From positions 1-11,303 of the forward strand of contig PKYZ01000855.1 in NCBI GenBank assembly GCA_003132865.1: DNA of 11,303 bases, given 5' to 3'. Of this stretch, positions 1 through 4,651 are shown piece after piece (the stretch's first letter is position 1; each line of letters starts with the position of its first letter). The translations under genes were made by a program, and so were the position numbers. Source of the stretch: Bryobacterales bacterium (lineage in GTDB: Bacteria; Acidobacteriota; Terriglobia; Bryobacterales; Bryobacteraceae). The notes below the pieces were generated by a model. That model did no database searches and had not been told where the DNA came from. It worked only from the letters and a program-made list of their open reading frames with translations.

Positions 1-243
1 TCCGATTGCAGCATTAACGTTGACGAGAACGGTGATCTGAAGGAGCCGGACTCCACCGATCAACCGGATAAGCCTTCGCCCATGCTCAACCCGAAAGTTC
101 AGGGCGATACGCTGACCTTCGAGGACAAAGACGGTGATGATGTCCTCAAGTTCGAGCTGAAGGTCGTGGGCGATGGACAGGCTGAGTTGAGGATTTTGGA
201 CAGCCCAGTCCCGATCAAGCCGATTCACTTCGCAAGGAAGTGA
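1..243 (+). CDS. C-terminal end of an unrecognised protein (5' end outside window)
   Basis: An open frame runs from the first base to TGA at 241-243 and gives 80 residues. The first ~30 are Asp/Pro/Ser-rich and linker-like. The remainder alternates hydrophobic and charged residues (GDTLTFEDKDGDD, then LKFELKVVGDGQAELRIL), which looks like a small beta-strand domain, and it ends in HFARK. Similar beta-rich tails with a 'GDxLTF' strand occur in uncharacterised secreted acidobacterial proteins, but that is memory-based resemblance and gives no function. The start lies upstream of the window. It is on the opposite strand from the next gene and is separated from it by about 260 bp in which I see no supported gene. 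It may be host DNA flanking the element. Confidence 0.6.
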   Translation, partial: SDCSINVDENGDLKEPDSTDQPDKPSPMLNPKVQGDTLTFEDKDGDDVLKFELKVVGDGQAELRILDSPVPIKPIHFARK

Positions 244-272
244 CGCCGGTCCGGCCAGGAACGGGCAGGGAT

Positions 273-296
273 CGCGGGCACGCTAATGCCCACGCG
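273..296 (+). terminator. Possible stem-loop terminator after the first gene
   Basis: Thirty bases after the stop codon, GGGCA (276-280) pairs with TGCCC (287-291) over a 6-base loop. CGC (273-275) can pair with GCG (294-296) across a two-base bulge. No T-run follows, so it would be a weak or factor-dependent terminator at best. The rest of 244-502 shows no gene I can support. Confidence 0.28.
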
Positions 297-502
297 GACG
301 GGCTGAAGGGCGATCTTGCTTGCCGGTCGTAGATTCTACGATGGCGCTGGCAATCGAGCCGCCGGTCATTGTCGCGCCCCGCGTTCCTTCCTGCCGCCGT
401 CGAGAAGTTCCGCAACGGCAATGCCAAAACGCGTTGGCCACCTTCACCAGCGCCCGAACCGATGGTTTCCGGCGGCCCAGGGTAAATTCGCCGGGCGCAT
501 AA

Positions 503-1348
503 TCATTGTGGCGGATAAAGGCCCAGCCCTTGGCATGTACGGACCTGCTGCTCTTCTCTAACAGTCAAATCCTTGATCTTCTTGTCCACAGTGTTCCGGT
601 AAATCGTGTTGCAAGCCGCCCGAATCTTCGCGCGCGCTTCGGCTTCCTTGGCGTCCTGCTCGGCCTGAACTTTGGCCTCACGAGCACTCTCCTCAGCCTG
701 CTTTCTCTTGCGTTCGGCTGCCAGCCGCTTCTGGCGAATTGCCTGAGCCGCATCCTTTTTCGTCTGCTCCTCGGCGGTAGCCCTGTCGTTTTCGGCACGC
801 TCTTCGGCGGCAATGCGCTCCTGCTCAGCCTTGGCGCGGGCTTCGGACTCGCGTTGCTTCTGCAAATCGATCCGTTCGCCAGTAAGGCCGTTGATGCGAA
901 ACCTGGAATTCTCTGCTTGCAGGAGAGCGACAGTGATTGTTTCTTCTCCACACCCATCCATCCGACCTTGCGGAAACACCATGACGTTGGTGTATTCGCG
1001 GACGGTCCACGAGCCCCTTTCGCGTAGCTCTAAGCTTTCGGGACCTTGAAAGGTTGGGTCTCCCATCCACCCAAGGAACGTATCCTCGGTTCTGGACCAG
1101 TGCTTTGCTTCCCCATTGCAGTGAGCGTCGATTTCGAATTGCAATTTCAGCTCTTTCCATGGCGAAGACGTGCGATTCCGGAGGGTAAAGGACAATCCTG
1201 GAACTGCCACAGCATAGCGCTCCATCACCAGTCGAGGGTTCTCAACAACGATACTGCCATCCTCTAGGGGTATGGTGATGTCGGCACAGTACAAACCAGA
1301 TCCCATGGAAACGAACAGGACCGAAAACAGCAGTGGCGATTTCAACAT
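503..1348 (-). CDS. Secreted hypothetical protein with long C-terminal coiled coil
   Basis: 281 residues from ATG at 1348; an in-frame TTG two codons earlier (1354) is an alternative start. Residues 1-22 form a signal peptide: Lys3, then a hydrophobic LLFSVLFVSM core. The export signal implies a periplasmic or surface location. Residues ~25-150 look like a beta-rich domain with Cys77 and Cys133, possibly disulphide-linked. Residues ~162-243 are almost all Glu, Lys, Ala, Arg and Gln in heptad-like order, a long coiled coil. The last ~40 residues (Cys246 and Cys272, ending GLGLYPPQ) form a compact tail. I recall such tails in hypothetical acidobacterial proteins but know no function. It is divergent from the XRE gene at 1431, and the 76-bp gap carries a candidate operator, so that regulator may control it. 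The protein is unrecognised; the fold statements are inference from composition. Confidence 0.8.
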   Translation of the reverse strand: MLKSPLLFSVLFVSMGSGLYCADITIPLEDGSIVVENPRLVMERYAVAVPGLSFTLRNRTSSPWKELKLQFEIDAHCNGEAKHWSRTEDTFLGWMGDPTFQGPESLELRERGSWTVREYTNVMVFPQGRMDGCGEETITVALLQAENSRFRINGLTGERIDLQKQRESEARAKAEQERIAAEERAENDRATAEEQTKKDAAQAIRQKRLAAERKRKQAEESAREAKVQAEQDAKEAEARAKIRAACNTIYRNTVDKKIKDLTVREEQQVRTCQGLGLYPPQ

Positions 1349-1354
1349 AGGCAA

Positions 1355-1397
1355 CCCGTAATCTCATTCGGTGGGCTTTTGCCCGTAATCAGATTAC
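1355..1397. promoter_or_regulatory. Candidate operator repeats between secreted-protein gene and XRE gene
   Basis: The nonamer CCCGTAATC occurs twice in direct orientation, 27 bp apart (1355-1363 and 1382-1390). The second copy is half of a perfect inverted repeat, GTAATC-A-GATTAC (1385-1397). The first copy is followed by the imperfect partner CATTCG. Dyads of this size in a divergent intergenic region next to a small XRE gene are typical operators. Binding by the adjacent regulator is inferred. Confidence 0.5.
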
Positions 1398-1402
1398 GAC
1401 TG

Positions 1403-1429
1403 TCTTGGGGGAAGCGCAAGCCCCCGAGA
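1403..1429. other. Hairpin abutting the XRE start codon
   Basis: TCTTGGGGG (1403-1411) pairs with CCCCCGAGA (1421-1429), nine pairs including one T-G wobble, over a 9-base loop. The stem ends one base before the ATG at 1431 and occupies the place of the ribosome binding site. In RNA it could restrict initiation; in DNA it could be a second protein-binding dyad. No T-run follows, so it is not an ordinary terminator. Confidence 0.45.
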
Positions 1430-1430
1430 C

Positions 1431-1667
1431 ATGCCCTCCCTTCGGCGAGACTTTGGAAATCGGCTAAAGGCAATCCGGCTCGACCGCGAGCTTACGCAGG
1501 AGCAGTTCGCGGAACTGGTCGGTATCAGCGTCGATTTCCTGAGCCTGATCGAGCGGGGCATCAACGCGCCGAGTTTCGAGGTGTTGGAGCGCATGGCGGA
1601 TCGGTTGGATTTGACGGTGCGGGAGTTGTTCGACTTCAGGAGGACCGCTCGACCTTCCGCCGGATAA
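1431..1667 (+). CDS. Small XRE-family HTH transcriptional regulator
   Basis: 78 residues, little more than one Cro/C1-type helix-turn-helix domain. The HTH core lies at residues ~10-65: RLKAIRLDRELTQEQFAELV, then GISVDFLSLIERG for the recognition helix and turn, then a closing segment containing SFEVLERMADRLDLTVRELF. It fits cytoplasmic single-domain XRE repressors of mobile elements, which bind dyad operators as dimers. No strong Shine-Dalgarno precedes the ATG, and a hairpin sits there instead, suggesting controlled translation. It is divergent from the secreted coiled-coil gene and convergent with the helicase gene at 1803-3314. Family assignment is secure. The target is unknown; the GTAATC repeats at 1355-1397 are the obvious candidate. 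Confidence 0.9.
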   Translation: MPSLRRDFGNRLKAIRLDRELTQEQFAELVGISVDFLSLIERGINAPSFEVLERMADRLDLTVRELFDFRRTARPSAG

Positions 1668-1710
1668 TTCAGATCGCCAAGGAGGCAAGCTCGACCGACC
1701 CAGGTAGCAT

Positions 1711-1815
1711 GGCTGACGGCTGACGGAGACTGACGCTGATTTTCGGAAATCTCCCATACGAGCGCGCGTGAAGAACTTTTGTGATTTCACCGTCAGGGTC
1801 CGTCAGGCGTCAGGC
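1711..1815. repeat. 29-bp inverted repeats each holding three CTGACG units (iteron-like)
   Basis: Left arm 1711-1739 and right arm 1787-1815 match as reverse complements at 24 of 29 positions, with a 47-bp spacer. Within the left arm CTGACG starts at 1713, 1720 and 1730 (steps of 7 and 10 bp). The right arm has CGTCAG starting at 1791, 1801 and 1808 (steps of 10 and 7). The whole is mirror-symmetric. It lies between two convergent genes and covers the stop codon of the helicase gene. Candidate roles are an iteron-type origin for that helicase, a regulator or recombinase binding array, or a large two-way stem. The structure is visible; the role is inference. Confidence 0.8.
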
Positions 1816-3314
1816 TTGGACTGGGTGTCCGCGAGTCGGATGCCCAAATACCGGGTTCCGGCCTGCATGTGCTTCTTGTCGATCCCTTTACCGTTCATCT
1901 TTTCCGAGAAAACCTCTCTGGAGCATGGCTTCTTTCCGCTATCGCTTGCCCAGCCGCGGTACGCCTGAAACAATTCGCTGGCGCCGGCGCTGATGCCATC
2001 CCCAATGACGCAGCGGTCGTCAATGAAGGACGCCACCCAGTCTGATTCTTCTCTCCACTCCTCTGTCGCCGACTCGATCACGGGCGGTTTGTTCAGTCCG
2101 TGCTCGTGCCACAGTTTCGCCCCCGCCACCGCCCATGCCAGTATGCCTTCCGCTTCTCGTAGCAGTTTGCCCGGCAGGTCGCGGTCGATCTTCTCCCTGG
2201 GTACGATTGCTGTGAATGGAATAGGGTGCAGCCGGTTGAAAATCGCCCCGTCGTCCGCATCCGGTATTTTCGGTTTCCTATTAGTATCCAACCAAAGCTT
2301 GTGGGTCTCCGGAAATTCGATGGGGTTCTCATACTTGCGCACCGATTTGATTATCCCCATGCCCTGCGTGATACGCTTCAGTTTGGCCGGAGAGAGCGAT
2401 TGGCCCTGTTCACTTTCCGATGTCATCGCATATCTTGCTCCGCGAAGGTCCGCCAAATCGGCCTTGACGTTGTTGGACTCCTCACTGCGCGTCATGAGCG
2501 AATCTACCTGTACGAGGGTGGCATACTCCGGAATCAACGTTCGGATCGTGCTGAGCAAGGTAGTCTTGCCGTTGTTACCGTCCCCAAAGAGCACAAAGAC
2601 TGCTTTTTCAATCGTGCTTCCTGTGAGGGAGTATCCGAGAGCTGTTTGCAAGTAGTTGACAAGTTCTTGCTTCCCGTTCATGACCTCGGAGATAAACCGC
2701 AACCACCTTTCGCACTTCGCCTCCGGGCGGTAGCCATGGTGAACCAGCTTGGTGATGTAATGTTCCGGATCGTGCGGACCTATGGCGCCGGTACGCAGAT
2801 CGACCGTGCCATTCAGGCAGTTCAACAGGTGTGGGTGGGTGTCCAGTTCTCCAGGCTCAATCACGATCTCCGGATCGCTCCGCAACGTCGTGAGCATGTC
2901 AGTGATGCCGCGGGCATTAATGGAAGACGACGCAAAATTTCCCAGCCTAGAGGCTTCGGACTTATAGTCGTCCGGATTGCCTGAACTGACCGCCTGCGCG
3001 AGGAACTTCACCATCACCAAGCGTGCCCAACGGCGGGCTTGTTCGGTCTCGTCTACCCTCCACCGCCGGCCGTCCCAGAGCAACCACTTTTTGAAGGCGT
3101 GGCAATACCGCATGGACGGGCCATAGATCGCCGCGACACGTTGCGCATTCCCGTGATCGTTGAGGGAGAAGTACAATAGGCCCGGCTCGTCAGGCTCGGG
3201 ATGCTTCGGGAGTTCCATTACCAATTGCGGGCGTTGCGGGGTGGCGCTGTCACCTGGACTTGGCCTCGGCGCTGGTGATGCTGGCGGACCCGCTCTTGGT
3301 TTATACTCGTTCAT
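1803..3314 (-). CDS. Phage/plasmid primase-helicase, P4 type (D5_N + SF3 helicase)
   Basis: 503 residues. Superfamily 3 helicases unwind the origin as hexamers during replication of phages, satellites and plasmids. Residues ~1-45 are Pro/Ala-rich and disordered-looking. Residues ~66-225 fit the D5_N-type domain, including LNCLNGTVDLRTG at ~165-176. The SF3 core follows: Walker A FGDGNNGKTTLL (~243-254), an acidic Walker B-like segment YAMTSESEQG (~295-304), and sensor/motif C WLDTNRKP (~341-348). Classic P4 alpha-type proteins (750+ residues) carry an N-terminal primase domain; here there is none, so priming must come from another protein. The ATG at 3314 has no close Shine-Dalgarno, and Met33 is an alternative start. 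It lies downstream of the excisionase-like gene on the same strand with a 112-bp gap, and its stop is inside the iteron-like repeat. Confidence 0.88.
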   Translation of the reverse strand: MNEYKPRAGPPASPAPRPSPGDSATPQRPQLVMELPKHPEPDEPGLLYFSLNDHGNAQRVAAIYGPSMRYCHAFKKWLLWDGRRWRVDETEQARRWARLVMVKFLAQAVSSGNPDDYKSEASRLGNFASSSINARGITDMLTTLRSDPEIVIEPGELDTHPHLLNCLNGTVDLRTGAIGPHDPEHYITKLVHHGYRPEAKCERWLRFISEVMNGKQELVNYLQTALGYSLTGSTIEKAVFVLFGDGNNGKTTLLSTIRTLIPEYATLVQVDSLMTRSEESNNVKADLADLRGARYAMTSESEQGQSLSPAKLKRITQGMGIIKSVRKYENPIEFPETHKLWLDTNRKPKIPDADDGAIFNRLHPIPFTAIVPREKIDRDLPGKLLREAEGILAWAVAGAKLWHEHGLNKPPVIESATEEWREESDWVASFIDDRCVIGDGISAGASELFQAYRGWASDSGKKPCSREVFSEKMNGKGIDKKHMQAGTRYLGIRLADTQSKPDA

Positions 3315-3356
3315 AGGTCATGCAACCTTGCTTCCGCCTTCCCGGCGGTAGTAACT

Positions 3357-3396
3357 GCGGCGTGCCGGAGTGATGGCTGGCATGCCGCTTTTCTTT
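3357..3396 (+). terminator. Rho-independent terminator facing plus-strand (antisense) transcripts
   Basis: GCGGCGTGCC (3357-3366) pairs with GGCATGCCGC (3379-3388), ten pairs with one G-T wobble, 12-base loop, followed at once by TTTTCTTT (3389-3396). The T-run is on the plus strand, so it stops rightward transcription. Both neighbouring genes are on the minus strand. It would end transcripts running antisense to the helicase gene before they reach the switch region. Confidence 0.65.
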
Positions 3397-3405
3397 GTGG
3401 TCGGT

Positions 3406-3417
3406 TGGCACGTGCCA
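3406..3417. repeat. 12-bp perfect palindrome TGGCACGTGCCA
   Basis: A perfect self-complementary 12-mer ten bases beyond the stop of the HTH gene and about 90 bp upstream of the helicase start. It could be a binding site controlling the helicase gene. One perfect 12-mer in 11 kb is only mildly unexpected. Confidence 0.35.
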
Positions 3418-3426
3418 CTCAAGTTG

Positions 3427-3654
3427 TCAGGCGACCACCTTCAATTGCCCGCCAGCGCTCCGCAGCCACTCCTGAATCGCTGCGCGCGGGAGCACATAGC
3501 GCTTCCCCACCCGGATTGATGGGATCGTTCCATCCCGAAGAGCCCCATAGACTGTCAGCCGCCCTAGCCCAAGCTCCTGCGCAAGCTCATCTACGTTGCG
3601 GTACACATTGGCGGGCCGGGTGGTGCCTGGTGCGTTCCGCTTTATTCTGTTCAT
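3427..3654 (-). CDS. Excisionase/AlpA-like helix-turn-helix DNA-binding protein
   Basis: 75 residues. The core NVDELAQELGLGRLTVYGAL (~21-40) followed by GTIPSIRVGKRYVLPRAAIQ (~43-62) and EWL is the signature of the MerR-like 'excisionase family' HTH (HTH_17): a winged helix, then the conserved xPxxRVGxRxxxP strand. Such proteins act as excisionases or as AlpA-type activators in phages and satellites. It is first in the minus-strand direction ahead of the SF3 helicase and divergent from the XRE gene, an arrangement like the early module of P4 or PICI elements. A TATGAT -10 sequence (3661-3666, minus strand) ends six bases before the ATG and no Shine-Dalgarno is visible, so the mRNA may be leaderless. 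The exact role (excision or activation) is not decided by sequence. Confidence 0.88.
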   Translation of the reverse strand: MNRIKRNAPGTTRPANVYRNVDELAQELGLGRLTVYGALRDGTIPSIRVGKRYVLPRAAIQEWLRSAGGQLKVVA

Positions 3655-3735
3655 GCACGTATCATATCATTGTGCATGATCCGAGTGCATCCATGCACTT
3701 GTATCCGTCTGCCTGGTGTGCTTTACTTATGGCCA
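3652..3735. promoter_or_regulatory. Divergent promoter/operator region with four GTGCAT half-sites
   Basis: GTGCAT half-sites occur at 3653-3658 (reverse), 3672-3677, 3685-3690 and 3693-3698 (reverse). They form a perfect dyad AGTGCAT-CC-ATGCACT (3684-3699) and a wider one, CATGCAC (3652-3658) with GTGCATG (3672-3678). Minus strand: -10 TATGAT at 3661-3666, with a weak -35 (TGCACT) falling in the dyad. Plus strand: a weak -35 TTGTAT (3699-3704), 17-bp spacer and -10 TTTACT (3722-3727). Occupying the central dyad would cover both -35 regions, as expected for a lysis-lysogeny type switch. Promoter calls are by eye. Confidence 0.6.
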
Positions 3736-4391
3736 TGGATTCATTAGGGCCAGCGGTAAAGAAACTCCGCTCGGCACTCGGCTTGACCCAGCCGGCCTTT
3801 GCCAAGCGCGTCGGGCTTTCCGTGCGGGCGATTGCGAATTACGAGAAGGATAGGGAACCGGGCGGAGAGGTGCTTCGGCGTTTTGCCAGCCTAGCCGCGA
3901 GACACAATCTCGACAGCCTCGCCAAGATCTTCTATGATGCTTTCGCCGAGGAAATTCAGGGGCGCACGAATCCCAGCACGGCCGAGGAGACCGCGTATAC
4001 GCAAGCAATTCTCTTGCTGCTTCGCAATCGGAGCGTATTTTCGGGATGGGGGCAGGTATCGACCGAGGTTATCGCAGCCCTCGAATCGCTAATCGCAGAC
4101 GTGCGGAAGACGCCCTCACTTAAGGCTGCACTGGTGAAGATGGAGGAAGTCCTGGTTGAGCTGAGGTACCACGCGGCCCCCAATGCGGAGCAAAAGCTTC
4201 AGGAATTGGCTCGGGCGCGTAGCGACGCGGCGGGTGAGGCATTTGAGCAGGCGTATGCGCACATTGTCTATGAGCGGCCCGATCTTTATGAGGAGTACCT
4301 CGAAGATCGAGCCGCCGCGGCGAAGGGCACACGCTTTGAGGCCTCGATGCACCGCGTGCGGCGGCAACCGGCGAGGCAAGGGAAATCATGA
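3729..4391 (+). CDS. XRE-family repressor-like regulator with helical C-terminal domain
   Basis: 220 residues from ATG at 3729; the ATG at 3735 is an alternative. Residues ~8-60 form a Cro/C1-type HTH: VKKLRSALGLTQPAFAKRVG, then LSVRAIANYEKDREPGG. The remaining ~155 residues are Ala/Glu/Leu-rich and helical, with no S24 peptidase motif, so it is not a LexA/CI-type self-cleaving repressor. It presumably oligomerises or senses a partner protein, as satellite repressors such as Stl do. The frame is open further upstream (to 3405), but that part covers the HTH gene on the other strand and the operators, so I reject it. No Shine-Dalgarno is visible and a -10-like TTTACT ends one base before 3729, favouring a leaderless message, perhaps from 3735. 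It ends at a hairpin (4394-4427). Confidence 0.82.
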   Translation: MAMDSLGPAVKKLRSALGLTQPAFAKRVGLSVRAIANYEKDREPGGEVLRRFASLAARHNLDSLAKIFYDAFAEEIQGRTNPSTAEETAYTQAILLLLRNRSVFSGWGQVSTEVIAALESLIADVRKTPSLKAALVKMEEVLVELRYHAAPNAEQKLQELARARSDAAGEAFEQAYAHIVYERPDLYEEYLEDRAAAAKGTRFEASMHRVRRQPARQGKS

Positions 4392-4393
4392 GC

Positions 4394-4427
4394 GCTTAGC
4401 CGCGAGCGCCAACGCGGCTCGTTAAGC
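4394..4427 (+). terminator. Stem-loop after the XRE repressor gene
   Basis: GCTTAGCCGCG (4394-4404) faces CGCGGC (4413-4418) and TAAGC (4423-4427). The inner six pairs are perfect over an 8-base loop and the outer five are separated by a four-base bulge. It begins three bases after the TGA. It lacks a T-run, so termination efficiency is doubtful. Confidence 0.35.
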
Positions 4428-4453
4428 AAAGCCGCCAGCCCTGTGCGCGTTAA

Positions 4454-4494
4454 GCGACAGATGTGATAGAGAGCGGCTTGTCGCACTGTCACAT
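4454..4494 (+). other. Interleaved inverted repeats, H-type pseudoknot geometry
   Basis: GCGACA (4454-4459) pairs with TGTCGC (4479-4484). ATGTGA (4461-4466), inside that loop, pairs with TCACAT (4489-4494) outside it. The two 6-bp stems interleave rather than nest. It lies in the gap between two convergent genes. It could be an RNA fold at the end of either transcript, or simply two overlapping protein-binding dyads. GCGACA recurs at about 4537. Confidence 0.35.
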
Positions 4495-4564
4495 GGCCTG
4501 TTATCAATCGCTTCCGGAGAATTTCGACGGCCTATGCGACAGCCATTTTGGGTGTGACACGCCA

Positions 4565-4651
4565 TCAAACGGTCTCGCGGTGTCGTCGCAAGTAGATCGC
4601 GTGGATGCCCGCTTTAGATTCTAATTCGGCACGTTTGCCCAGCCCGTTCAC
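4565..4651 (-). CDS. 28-codon ORF coupled to the terminase stop (possibly truncated)
   Basis: The GTG start overlaps the terL stop as GTGA (GTG 4649-4651, TGA 4648-4650), the usual geometry for translational coupling. The product begins MNGLGKRAELESKAG and ends YLRRHRETV, a basic amphipathic helix. In lambda-like packaging modules the gene after terL is a small head-completion (gpW-like) or portal gene. This 28-residue product is shorter than gpW (about 68 residues) and I do not recognise it. It may be the surviving start of a gene cut off by deletion, since no head gene follows. The coupled start is the main support. Confidence 0.4.
   Translation of the reverse strand: MNGLGKRAELESKAGIHAIYLRRHRETV

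Noticed and set aside
215..502. Short frames on both strands between the first two genes
   Set aside because: All are Arg/Pro/Ser-rich, lack ribosome sites and show no recognisable motif. The gap is best left as intergenic.
3405..3728. Upstream extension of the XRE repressor frame by 108 codons
   Set aside because: It runs antisense through the excisionase-like HTH gene and across the operator region, and its composition is not protein-like. The HTH homology begins just after 3729.
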